Source: MWDV01 sp964634255 (GTDB taxonomy: Bacteria > Verrucomicrobiota > Verrucomicrobiia > Limisphaerales > MWDV01). From it: a stretch of 64,000 nt of DNA. Below the pieces are notes generated by a model. It was not told the origin of the DNA. It saw nothing but the letters and a program-made list of their open reading frames with translations, and did not search any database. Position 1 is the first letter of the stretch. Each line of letters starts with the position of its first letter. This document shows positions 17,110-25,172 of the stretch, piece after piece. Location: positions 1 through 64,000 of the forward strand of contig CAZWJC010000009.1 in the NCBI GenBank assembly GCA_964634255.1. The letters run 5' to 3'. The translations under genes and the position numbers were made by a program.

Positions 17110-17841
17110 TCAGTTCAACCGCTCCGCAACTTCGTAGCGGAACATCCGTTGCTTCATCCAACGCACGGCCAGGAGATCGTAGAACGACGCGAAGAGCCGG
17201 TTCCACACACCATAGTGCGTTTGACCTGCCCGACGCGGGTTGGTGCTGATCGCCACTTCCGTCACCGTGTACCCCTCGATCTTGAAGAGCGTGGGCAGAA
17301 AACGGTGCATACCTTTGAAGAATTTCAGGTTGCCAATACACTCGCGCTTGAAGGCCCGGAAGCAGCAACCCGCGTCACTGATCGTCTCGCCGGAAAGGGT
17401 GTTCCGCACCCAGTTGGCGATGCGCGACGATATGATCCGGACGAAGTTGTCCCCCTGGCTGCGGCTCTCCACCCGCGATCCGCACACGCAATCCGCCCGC
17501 TGCAAGCCCTCGATCAGCCGGGGCAAATCCTGCGGATCGTTCTGGAGATCGGCGTCGAGCGTGACGATGTAGCGTCCGCGCGCGGCCTGCATGCCGGCCC
17601 ACATGGCCGCGCTCTGGCCGCAGTTGCGCGCGAAGCGCAACGCTCGCACCCGCGGGTCGGCTGCCGCGAGTTCCTGCAACACCGCCCAAGAACCATCCGT
17701 GCTGCGATCATCCGTGATGACGACCTCAAACGACCGCCTCAGCCCCTCGGCTGCGCCGCGGATGGCCTGCACGAGCGGACGCAAATTGTCCTGCTCGTTG
17801 TGGCAAGGGATGACAAAACTCAGTTCGGGCGTATCAGCCAT
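17110..17841 (-). CDS. Family 2 glycosyltransferase, dolichyl-phosphate-mannose-synthase-like
   Basis: This 243-aa cytoplasmic or membrane-associated enzyme has the GT2 hallmarks FVIPCHNEQDNL, DDRSTDGS, the DxD-containing TLDADLQNDP and DAGCCFRAFKRE. ATG at 17841 places MADTPELSFVIP at the N-terminus, the usual position; the frame continues to 17907 without support. It lacks the two C-terminal TM helices of GtrB-type enzymes, so it looks DPM1-like. The expected reaction is sugar transfer from a nucleotide sugar to a polyprenyl phosphate, which could supply the ArnT-like enzyme at 6.4 kb. That link is inferred. Confidence 0.9.
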   Translation of the reverse strand: MADTPELSFVIPCHNEQDNLRPLVQAIRGAAEGLRRSFEVVITDDRSTDGSWAVLQELAAADPRVRALRFARNCGQSAAMWAGMQAARGRYIVTLDADLQNDPQDLPRLIEGLQRADCVCGSRVESRSQGDNFVRIISSRIANWVRNTLSGETISDAGCCFRAFKRECIGNLKFFKGMHRFLPTLFKIEGYTVTEVAISTNPRRAGQTHYGVWNRLFASFYDLLAVRWMKQRMFRYEVAERLN

Positions 17842-17943
17842 CAGTCTTTCGCCGCAACGGCGCGGCAGGCGAATCTTCCAAAGAAGGCGGGCGCACCCGC
17901 AAGTCAAAAGGCGGACGCCTCCGCGGGAAGGGGCGGAAAGGGA

Positions 17944-17972
17944 TTGAGTTTCGGCGGCCGGCCCGGTTTAAT
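17944..17972 (+). promoter_or_regulatory. Candidate promoter of lspA
   Basis: TTGAGT (17944-17949) and TTTAAT (17967-17972) are separated by 17 bp. This lies 18 bp upstream of the lspA ATG at 17991, in the gap between divergent genes. Confidence 0.45.
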
Positions 17973-17990
17973 CCCGGCAGCACTGCGGAT

Positions 17991-18551
17991 ATGGAATTGG
18001 TCAAAACCCTGTTGCGCTCGCCTGGACGCCGTATCGCGGCCATCTCGGCGGGAATCCTCGTCCTTGACCAACTGACCAAAACCATCGTGCTCCATTCGCT
18101 CGGCTACGCGCAGGAGAAGGTCATCATTGACGGCTTCTTCAAGTTTGTCCATTGGGGCAACACGGGTGCCGCGTGGAGCTTGTTCCGCGGGAACAACGGG
18201 GTTCTGGCCATCGTGGCCGTCGCCGCACTGATCGTGCTCTGGCTGACGCGCCATCACTTCGATCTGCGGACATTTGTCGGGCAACTGGCCTTCGGGTTCA
18301 TCTGCGGCGGCATTGCCGGGAATCTGGTGGACCGCCTGCGCGTCGGGCACGTGGTGGATTTCCTCTACTTTTACATGCACGGCGCCAACGGCGATGAACT
18401 GGGATTCCCCGCCTTCAACGTGGCCGACAGCGCCATCTGCGTGGGAGTGGGCTTGATCTTCCTGCTCACGTGGCGGACGGAGCCCGAGCCCAAGCCGGCG
18501 ACCCCACTGGCGACGGCCGAGACGCCACAGGCGCAGCCCAAGGCCGACTAG
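17991..18551 (+). CDS. lspA: Lipoprotein signal peptidase (signal peptidase II)
   Basis: This 186-aa polytopic aspartyl protease has four hydrophobic segments. The LspA motifs are DQLTKTIV, NTGAAWSLF, GGIAGNLVDRL with the first catalytic Asp, GHVVDFLYF, and FNVADSAI with the second. It cleaves prolipoproteins after diacylglyceryl modification of the lipobox Cys; several lipoproteins are encoded in this window. The C-terminus has a Pro/Ala/Thr-rich tail of about 25 aa beyond the usual end. The RluD-type gene follows 47 bp downstream, so the two may be co-transcribed. Confidence 0.96.
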   Translation: MELVKTLLRSPGRRIAAISAGILVLDQLTKTIVLHSLGYAQEKVIIDGFFKFVHWGNTGAAWSLFRGNNGVLAIVAVAALIVLWLTRHHFDLRTFVGQLAFGFICGGIAGNLVDRLRVGHVVDFLYFYMHGANGDELGFPAFNVADSAICVGVGLIFLLTWRTEPEPKPATPLATAETPQAQPKAD

Positions 18552-18598
18552 CGGGACTCCCGGGGGCGCATGCCGTATTTGTGACCGACCAGCCGTAA

Positions 18599-19537
18599 AT
18601 GTCGAATCGCACTGAAGTCTTCACCATCGAGCGCACACTGCCAGCCGTGCGGTTGGATACGTTCCTGCGCCAACGCTTCCCGGCCGTTTCCCGCGGCGTG
18701 CTCCGGCGGCTGATCGAGCAAGGACACATTCGGGTGAACGGTCAGGTCACCAAGCCCACCCACGCCCCGCATGCCGGCGAGACGGTTCATGTCGAATGGC
18801 CGGAGGCGCGTCCCGCCGAAGCCCGACCGGAGGACATCCCGCTGGACGTTTTGTACGAGGATGAACTGCTGTTGGTGCTCAACAAACCCGCCGGCCTGGT
18901 GGTCCATCCCGGCGTCGGGCACGACGAACACACACTCGTCAACGCGTTGCTCCACCATTGCACCGGCCAGCTCAGCGGCATTGGCGGCGTGGCGCGGCCG
19001 GGCATTGTGCACCGGCTCGACAAGGACACCAGCGGCGTCATGGTGGTGGCAAAAACGGACGAGGCGCACCAGGCACTCGCCAACCAGTTCGCCGGACGGC
19101 ACGTGGAGAAGATTTACCATGCGATCGTGTGCGGGGAACTGCTGCGCGACAGCGGCGACATCCATGCGGCGATCGCGCGGCATTGGTCGCACCGCAAGCG
19201 CATGGCGGTCCAGGACGATGTGGGACGGGCCGCGCACACCAGCTATCGCGTATTGGAACGCCTGCGAAGCACGACCCTCGTGGAAGCCCATCTGCACACG
19301 GGCCGCACCCATCAAGTCCGCGTTCACTTCCAATTCATTGGCCACCCGCTCGTGGGCGACTCGGTCTACGGCGCACGGCAGAACCGCCGGCTGGAGGAAC
19401 TCTTATCCGTTCGGGCTGAACGCCAGATGCTGCATGCCCGCCAGATCACCTTCACGCATCCACGGACAGCCGAGCGAATCACCTTGGAAGCCCCCTGGCC
19501 GCAGGACTTCCAAGACGTGCTGTTGGCGCTGCGATGA
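18599..19537 (+). CDS. RluD-family rRNA/tRNA pseudouridine synthase
   Basis: This 312-aa enzyme has an N-terminal S4 RNA-binding domain (about 15-75: RLDTFLRQRFP, RRLIEQGHIRVNGQ). The catalytic RluA-type domain contains the HRLDKDTSGVMVVAKT motif, whose Asp is the nucleophile, and later GRTHQVRVHF. It isomerises specific uridines in RNA; RluD modifies helix 69 of 23S rRNA, but RluC/RluD/YlyB specificity cannot be set by eye. It follows lspA, an arrangement also common in other bacteria. Confidence 0.94.
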   Translation: MSNRTEVFTIERTLPAVRLDTFLRQRFPAVSRGVLRRLIEQGHIRVNGQVTKPTHAPHAGETVHVEWPEARPAEARPEDIPLDVLYEDELLLVLNKPAGLVVHPGVGHDEHTLVNALLHHCTGQLSGIGGVARPGIVHRLDKDTSGVMVVAKTDEAHQALANQFAGRHVEKIYHAIVCGELLRDSGDIHAAIARHWSHRKRMAVQDDVGRAAHTSYRVLERLRSTTLVEAHLHTGRTHQVRVHFQFIGHPLVGDSVYGARQNRRLEELLSVRAERQMLHARQITFTHPRTAERITLEAPWPQDFQDVLLALR

Positions 19538-19611
19538 AACGCTGGGGCCGGACTTTTCGCCCCAACTGATTCGCCTTCGCCTTTTGCAGACTGTGCTGTC
19601 CAGATGCGCAT

Positions 19612-20694
19612 TCATGGTCCCGGCCAGGCAAGCACCCGCTCCGTCATCGGTCGCGGCTTGAGCTTTGCCAAATCCACCACCGCGTGTTTGATGCGCTCGC
19701 GCTTCCATGTGTAGGTAATGTGAACGAGGCCATCGCCGGCTTGAATCACGGCCGGATAAGAAAAACCATTGGGAGCGCCGGCATCATCCTCCAAAAGCAG
19801 CGCCGCCTGCCACGCCTTGCCGTCCGCGGACAGGGCGACGTTGAGCGGGCTTCGCCCCTTGGTGCTGTGGTTGTACACGAGCAATTGGCGACCATCTTGA
19901 AGCGTAACCGCGTCCGTGCCGGAGTTCGGGTTGGGCAGCTCGGTCAACCGCATGTTGCCCCAAGTCTTGCCGTCGTCTTTGGACCAGATTTCAAACACGC
20001 GCCCCTGCCGCGTCCGACCCACGGCTTGGAGGCTGTCATCCTTGTGAAGGAGGATGCTGGGTTGGATCGCACCGATCTCCCGACCGCCGTTGAGTGGCGG
20101 CGTGGCGCTCCATGTCCCGCCGAGGTCAGACGTGCGTTCGAAGTGGACGCGCCATCCCCCTGCCCCTTCGGTGCTCGCGCCGCAGAGGATGTCACCATTC
20201 GCCAGTTGAACCGGCTTGTTCTTGATGGGCCCGAGAATGCCCTCGGGCAGGCGGCGCGGAGCCGACCACGTTCGGCCCTCGTCCTTGGACGTCATCAACA
20301 TGCCCCACCAGTCGCTCGGGCTCGGACCCACCTTGTAAAACAACATCAACGGGCCGGCCTTGGGCTGGAACAGCACCGGATTCCAAGTGGGGAAACGGTT
20401 GGTGGCAAAACCGGTCCCGTTTGCGACCTCGACCGGCGCCGTCCACATCCCGTTCTCGATTCGAGAAATCCAAATGCCCACGTCCGGATGGCGCTCGTGC
20501 GTGCCGCCGAACCACGCTGCCACGAGGCCCGACCTGGTCTCCACGATGGTCGACGCGTGACATGAAGGGAACGGGGCGGTTTCGTAGATGAATTCGGTTT
20601 TGACGAGGCCCGGTTGATCCGCAGCCCTTCCTGAGAGGGTCACACTGAGACCGCAGAGAAGAAAGATAGCCAAGCTGAGCGTGCCGGATTTCAT
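19612..20694 (-). CDS. Secreted sialidase/BNR-repeat hydrolase-like protein
   Basis: This 360-aa protein has a signal peptide (LSLAIFLLCGLSVTLSGRA). A six-bladed-propeller pattern follows, with Asp-box repeats (SKDEGRTWSAP, SDLGGTWSAT, SKDDGKTWGN, SADGKAWQA). The region ERHPDVGIWISR and the conserved STIVETRSGLVAAWFGG match the secreted exo-alpha-sialidase-like family found near polysaccharide utilisation genes. The substrate is not known; many members are not true sialidases. ATG at 20694 gives a clean signal peptide; the upstream extension to 21402 has biased composition and is not supported. Confidence 0.85.
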   Translation of the reverse strand: MKSGTLSLAIFLLCGLSVTLSGRAADQPGLVKTEFIYETAPFPSCHASTIVETRSGLVAAWFGGTHERHPDVGIWISRIENGMWTAPVEVANGTGFATNRFPTWNPVLFQPKAGPLMLFYKVGPSPSDWWGMLMTSKDEGRTWSAPRRLPEGILGPIKNKPVQLANGDILCGASTEGAGGWRVHFERTSDLGGTWSATPPLNGGREIGAIQPSILLHKDDSLQAVGRTRQGRVFEIWSKDDGKTWGNMRLTELPNPNSGTDAVTLQDGRQLLVYNHSTKGRSPLNVALSADGKAWQAALLLEDDAGAPNGFSYPAVIQAGDGLVHITYTWKRERIKHAVVDLAKLKPRPMTERVLAWPGP

Positions 20695-20918
20695 GAAGTG
20701 ACTTTGCGCTGAGGCTCGGCCGCTTTCAAGCCTCACCTCACGGCATACCACGATCTGCGACGTGCGAATTGCCGATTGGCGCCCGGGGCCAAACGTATAG
20801 ACTCGCCGCCCATGAACGCAGCGTGGAGACAAAATCCGACCCAAAGCGCGGCGTATTACCGTATCCAAACTTGATCCGTGGCTGCCCGGGCGTTTCGTGC
20901 GTGGCGGGCGGCAGTGGA

Positions 20919-21146
20919 ATGAAAGCGTCACAAATCGAGTTTCCGTTGCGCGTGGCAGTGTGCGCCTGGTGCGAGCCGCAACCCCCCGGCGGCGGGGTGG
21001 TCGTGGTATCGCACGGCATTTGCCGGCGCCATCTGCGGAAGATGAAACTCGCGACGTCGCCGCGTTCCTCCAAAAACTCCGCACGGCGACGCCTCGTGGA
21101 GGAAGATACTCCGGGGCTACCTTTTCAACAGAGCGAAGCCGTCTGA
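20919..21146 (+). CDS. Small zinc-ribbon-like protein
   Basis: This 75-aa protein starts MKASQIEFPLRVAVCAWCEP and continues with SHGICRRHLRKM. The CxxC pair and the HGIC...H segment look like a small metal-binding knuckle seen in short PVC and deltaproteobacterial proteins. Residues 51-125 of a longer frame (from 20769) were kept because the conserved part begins at this Met. It precedes another small gene by 79 bp on the same strand. Function is unknown, possibly regulatory. Confidence 0.5.
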   Translation: MKASQIEFPLRVAVCAWCEPQPPGGGVVVVSHGICRRHLRKMKLATSPRSSKNSARRRLVEEDTPGLPFQQSEAV

Positions 21147-21225
21147 GGGGCAGATGCCCGACGGTCCGGACCTGCGAACCTTGTTCCGGCTCGCCCCGCT
21201 TCGAAATCACCCGCGAAGACTGACC

Positions 21226-21462
21226 ATGAATTCCGAACTCGAGCGCGACCTGGGCGAGCAGCCGATCGCCCGACTGATGCGCGAACACCAGCTCAAACCG
21301 CATGACTTGGTGACGGCATCCTCCGTGGAGATGACGCACAAGATGGTGGCCCGCGCCTGCAAAGGCCGCCGGTTGACGCCAAACACCCAAGCGAAAGTCC
21401 ACGCAGCGCTCAACCGCGCCACGGGGAAGAACTACGCGCTGACCGACCTGTTCAACTACTGA
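21226..21462 (+). CDS. Small conserved HTH-like protein
   Basis: A 78-aa protein. Its pattern (PIARLMREHQLKPHDLV, THKMVARACKGRRLT, AKVHAALNRATGKNYALTDLFNY) fits a compact helix-turn-helix-like fold of the XRE type. Similar short proteins ending in LFNY occur in Verrucomicrobia by recollection. The ATG at 21226 follows an upstream in-frame region (from 21154) with no protein-like character. It could be a DNA-binding regulator; no target can be inferred. Confidence 0.65.
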   Translation: MNSELERDLGEQPIARLMREHQLKPHDLVTASSVEMTHKMVARACKGRRLTPNTQAKVHAALNRATGKNYALTDLFNY

Positions 21463-21523
21463 GTGCGAGCGGCCGGGGCTGCTTTACCACCAAATCAAGC
21501 CGCTGCTCCGGCGTTCAAGCGCA

Positions 21524-22921
21524 TCAGGGATCGGCTGGCGACAGCACCTTTCGGATCGCCGTCAACAGCACGGCCTCAACTTCGGGTGCGACGTTCGATG
21601 CCTCCGGGCTGGTCTCGTAACCACCTTGTTCGTATGCGATGGCGGTGCCGATATACCAAGGCGCATAATCCCCATACGCGGCCACCGTGACGAACCGATC
21701 CGACCGCATCGCCTTGGCCGCCAGTTGGTATTCGACAAACAATTCGCCGGGCAAGTGCAGGATACGGGCGCGGCCCAGGCCCAAGCACTGGACGTCGAGT
21801 CGTTGTCCCGCCTCGCAGCGCCGCAACCAAGCCAGCCGAGATGCACTTCCGCTCGCCGCGAACGCCGCGGGCCGTTCCTTCAACTCGGATTCAAGTTTCG
21901 CGGCGCTGAGATGTTTGGCGGGTGGCAGCGCCACGGATTCGACCGCCCAACTCACGTCGGCCGCGCTGATCGGCTGGCGCTTGGTGTTTTCCCAGGCGCG
22001 GCGCATCCCATCCGCCAACCGCTGGCCCAGCGCCAGGCGATTCTCTGGCGAGCCGTCGTTGTATTTGCCCGCACCAAGGTTCCCGCCGGCGCCGTTGAAA
22101 TGGACATGCAAGGCGGCGGGAACGGCCAGTTGCCGAAGGAATCGGGCCAGCCCGGGAAAGTCAGGATTGGGCATACCAGTGCGATAGTAACTCTGTGGAT
22201 GCGTCGCGTAGTAGCTCAAGACGGCCACAGGCTGCTCCCCGCTCCACAGGCTGACGAGCGAAACGGTCGGATCAATCGTGCCCTCAGGCTCGGCGCGGAT
22301 CGCGGGATCCTTGGTCGCCGTCCAACGGGTGGCCCGGACTTTGGCGTCCGCGCCCAAGATCCGGCGATTGGAGGCAATCTCCTGCACGCGTGCCTCACCC
22401 AAGCCCAGATGTGTCAGGGGGGGCGCCTTGGGTAGGGATTCTCGCACGGCCTTCGCCAGATCGGCGATCACCTGACGCTGAAAGCGGCCTTCGTACTGGC
22501 CCGCCTCCAATCCAGCCTCTTTCAAAATGCGTTCCGCCGAGAAATCGCAATCCGGCGCATCGTGCTGGTGCAACACATGCACCGCGACTCGCTTCGGCGA
22601 CGTGGCAGCGGCGCAGGCGAGGGTTTCACGAAAAGCATCGTGGCCTTCATTGGCGATGCCGATCCAGTCCACAGCGCAAAGCACAATCGGTTCACCTGCA
22701 CCCAAGAGGACGACACCCCGCGCCCGCAATCCAAGCTCCCACCGGTTGGTCACCGGATCATAGGCCATCATCGAACCCACGGGCGGCGTGGCATCGACGT
22801 CGAACGTGGCCACACGCAGAACAGCCGCCGGCGAATTGGTTGCAGCTGAGGAATCAGCCGCATCGACGACAACACGGCTTAGGCACAAGAGGCCAACGGC
22901 AACGATCAGTCGGAGAAGCAT
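21524..22921 (-). CDS. Secreted neutral/alkaline ceramidase-like protein
   Basis: This 465-aa protein has a signal peptide (LLRLIVAVGLLCLSRVVVDA). Its N-terminal half matches the neutral ceramidase N-domain style: VATFDVDATPPVG, LRARGVVLLGAGEP, and a metal-type motif VHVLHQHDAPDCDF, followed by YYATHPQSYYRTG. The C-terminal immunoglobulin-like part of true ceramidases is reduced. PVC genomes contain many such secreted ceramidase-like proteins whose substrate is unknown. ATG at 22921 was chosen because the earlier frame to 23005 adds residues with no signal-peptide logic. It follows the GH-like gene by 132 bp on the same strand. Confidence 0.8.
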   Translation of the reverse strand: MLLRLIVAVGLLCLSRVVVDAADSSAATNSPAAVLRVATFDVDATPPVGSMMAYDPVTNRWELGLRARGVVLLGAGEPIVLCAVDWIGIANEGHDAFRETLACAAATSPKRVAVHVLHQHDAPDCDFSAERILKEAGLEAGQYEGRFQRQVIADLAKAVRESLPKAPPLTHLGLGEARVQEIASNRRILGADAKVRATRWTATKDPAIRAEPEGTIDPTVSLVSLWSGEQPVAVLSYYATHPQSYYRTGMPNPDFPGLARFLRQLAVPAALHVHFNGAGGNLGAGKYNDGSPENRLALGQRLADGMRRAWENTKRQPISAADVSWAVESVALPPAKHLSAAKLESELKERPAAFAASGSASRLAWLRRCEAGQRLDVQCLGLGRARILHLPGELFVEYQLAAKAMRSDRFVTVAAYGDYAPWYIGTAIAYEQGGYETSPEASNVAPEVEAVLLTAIRKVLSPADP

Positions 22922-23053
22922 GACGGCAGCGTAGCCGTGCCGACGGAGAAAAGCTATTGCCACCGCGTTTGAATCAACCGGTTGGGCGCTCAGAAACACG
23001 TTCATGTGAAAGCCTCACCGGTCTCGAATTCTGTGCGGGGCACACCGTACGGG

Positions 23054-24403
23054 TCAATCGCGCGCCGAAACATCGCGCGGGGATGCCAGGCGGACCGCCG
23101 ACGCCGCGATGCGAAACAACCGCCCGTCACCAAGCTCAAGCCGGAGTTTCATCGTGCGACTTCCATCCAGTGCGTATCCCGCCTGCCATCGGCCGCTCTG
23201 CCGATCCAACTCCTCAAGCTGGCGACCGGCGAGCGCTACTTTCACGGTCGCCTCCGCACTGTGCGTGTAATCGCGATTGACGATCATGAACGCCGCGGGC
23301 CGCCCGCGCTGGCCAAACAAACCCAAAACGAACCCACCCGGACTGGTGATCCGCACCGGAGCGTTGGCAGGGATGGCTTCCGCGCCCAGGGGAAGCGGAG
23401 CCGTGTGATAGACACCAACCGAGTCCAACTGCATCAGCGCCGGGCCGAAGCGTTTGATTTCCTGGTTCAAGGCGACGACCGGTTCGAGCAGAGGCGCGGC
23501 CTTGCCATCCTGATAGAGGCCGTTGTAGGCGGGCGGCCCCCAGTAGGTAAAGTAGCTGATGCCACGGCCACCATAGGCCAGCGTCGTGAACACCAGAAAC
23601 CGCATCTCCTGGGCATTCGGAAGTCGCCAGCTTTTCTCAATCGTGTTCGCCTGAATGATATTGAGGAACGGCTTGCGGGCTTCGAGCGCGGCGAGCCGGA
23701 TGAGCGCGAGGTTCAGAAAATACTGCTGGCCATCCACCGGCTTGCCGTCGTTGCCCGGCTTGAGGAAGTGGTAATGGTCATAGCTGATGAGGTCGGGCTT
23801 GACGGTCTCCACGAAGCGCTTCAGGTGTTCGCGGTACCGCAGCACGGTCTGGTCGTCGGCGCCAACGCCAGCGAAGTTCTGCGGGTAACCGACGCGGGCG
23901 CGCTCCGCGGCATCGGCACTGACGCCGAGCTGCTGCTCGTTGGCGTAGGTCGGGAAGAGGTTGATGTAGGCGAGATGGGCTGGGTCGCGCTCGCGCAGGT
24001 AAGCCACGAGCCGGCCCAAACCAGGAAACGCGCCGGCGCCCGGCTCGTCGGTGAGGTAGTAGGCTTCCAGTGCGGGATGTTGTTTGACCCGGGCAATGAG
24101 GGCGTCGAGTTCCGCGCGCTTTGCCGGATCGTCGAGCACCTCGGGGCGAAGCAAGTCGCTCGTGAGCATCACCCGCAGCTGATGACGAGCCGCGACCTCC
24201 AAGCCTTCCGCCGGCGCCCAAGTCAGGTTGAAGCCTTCGGCCGCCACCCGCGCCAACGCTTCGTCCGTGGCCGGTGGCGGACACCAAAAGGTGACGAGGA
24301 ACTCCTTTTGCCGCCAGCGGTCCGCACCGCCCGACGACGGGGTGTCAGCGAAAACACAATAGCTCGAGAGCAGGAGGCAAGTGATAATCAGCTTTGGTCT
24401 CAT
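23054..24403 (-). CDS. Secreted TIM-barrel glycoside-hydrolase-like protein
   Basis: This 449-aa protein has a signal peptide (LIITCLLLSSYCVFA). An (alpha/beta)8-like pattern follows (VTFWCPPPATDEALARVAAEGFNL, YYLTDEPGAGAF, DLISYDHYHFLKPG, YFTYWGPPAYNGLY). The acidic residues in TDEP and in the YDHY segment sit where GH-clan barrels keep catalytic carboxylates. The last 100 residues form a beta-rich domain (SPGGFVLGLFGQRGRPAAFMIVN). The family is not identified; it resembles secreted beta-galactosidase-like or DUF4434-type proteins. It is co-directional with the ceramidase-like gene. Confidence 0.75.
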   Translation of the reverse strand: MRPKLIITCLLLSSYCVFADTPSSGGADRWRQKEFLVTFWCPPPATDEALARVAAEGFNLTWAPAEGLEVAARHQLRVMLTSDLLRPEVLDDPAKRAELDALIARVKQHPALEAYYLTDEPGAGAFPGLGRLVAYLRERDPAHLAYINLFPTYANEQQLGVSADAAERARVGYPQNFAGVGADDQTVLRYREHLKRFVETVKPDLISYDHYHFLKPGNDGKPVDGQQYFLNLALIRLAALEARKPFLNIIQANTIEKSWRLPNAQEMRFLVFTTLAYGGRGISYFTYWGPPAYNGLYQDGKAAPLLEPVVALNQEIKRFGPALMQLDSVGVYHTAPLPLGAEAIPANAPVRITSPGGFVLGLFGQRGRPAAFMIVNRDYTHSAEATVKVALAGRQLEELDRQSGRWQAGYALDGSRTMKLRLELGDGRLFRIAASAVRLASPRDVSARD

Positions 24404-24550
24404 AGTCTGGTTCCCTTAAATGCAGCTGCGGCTTACCGTAGTCGGACGACGGCACAGCGCCCAGCGGAAAACAATCGCACCCCAATGGCCGCCTTCCCCT
24501 CGCCTGCGCCGCAGGCGACTCGCGTTTTATGCCGCGCACCCGCGCGCCCT

Positions 24551-24805
24551 TCATTTTCGCCGACGCTTGTCCGGCAGGAAGAAATAGCCGAGCAACAGCA
24601 GCATCGCCGTGATCACAGCGCCCAGCGCAAAGAGAAGCTGCCCCGGCGCGCTCAAGTCCGCCCCAAAGAACCGGCTGAGCGCACGGACAAAGGCCGGATT
24701 CCGCGACAACACTTGCGCGAGGAACACACCGATCAAGACGCAGAGAATTGCCAGCAACAAGTACCGAAGCTGCCGGCGTCGCTCTTCTGGATCCACCTGG
24801 CTCAT
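24551..24805 (-). CDS. Small two-TM membrane protein
   Basis: A protein of 84 aa. Two hydrophobic helices (YLLLAILCVLIGVFLAQVL and LLFALGAVITAMLLLLGYFFL) are separated by about 20 polar residues, with a charged RRKR-type C-terminus. No family recognised. It lies downstream of the PBP4-type gene, with repeat copy 2 in between. Confidence 0.6.
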   Translation of the reverse strand: MSQVDPEERRRQLRYLLLAILCVLIGVFLAQVLSRNPAFVRALSRFFGADLSAPGQLLFALGAVITAMLLLLGYFFLPDKRRRK

Positions 24806-24965
24806 GACAATCTCAGGCGCAAACTAACGAGCCGCCGTGTGGTTGTCGAGCGGGGTTAAGAAAGACCGGCCTGCGCGTCGCCCGCGCCAATCACCTCTGT
24901 CACCGCTATTGGTCCACCCTGACTCCCGCCCTTAATTGACCGGCACTTCGTTCCTCACCCTAAGA

Positions 24966-25116
24966 AAGGACGGTGCGAAAGGAAACGGCGGTCAGGAGGA
25001 GCGCGCCCGGTCCCCGGGCGCAGCGGTACATCCTGCCAATCCCAGCGGGACCTGCGACCCATCGGGCAGCTTCCCCGTGCTGCGGACAGGGACTGTCCGC
25101 GGTCCGATGCCTCAGC
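24966..25116 (-). repeat. Composite two-hairpin intergenic repeat, copy 2
   Basis: Hairpin 1 is GCGCCCGG/CCGGGCGC at 25003-25020. Hairpin 2 is GCGGAC (25082-25087) with GTCCGC (25095-25100). On the minus strand it matches copy 1 at 8181-8330 in the same order, with the flanking blocks GATTGGCA and TTTCCTTTCGCACCG. It fills most of the gap 24806-25172 between two minus-strand genes. Relative to transcription it therefore has the same orientation as copy 1. I see nothing else in that gap. Confidence 0.72.
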
Positions 25117-25172
25117 GGTGTGGTGATTTCGTTCGCCGTGACCGCCAATTCCTTCGCACCCGCACGCTTCCG

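Noticed and set aside
19538..19611. TGGGGC/GCCCCA hairpin after the pseudouridine synthase as a terminator
   Set aside because: The stem is only 6 bp, the loop is 10 nt and no T run follows. It could be real but is too weak to list.
22982..24859. A 625-codon plus-strand ORF across the GH-like gene
   Set aside because: It covers parts of two well-formed minus-strand genes and has no signal, motif or family resemblance.
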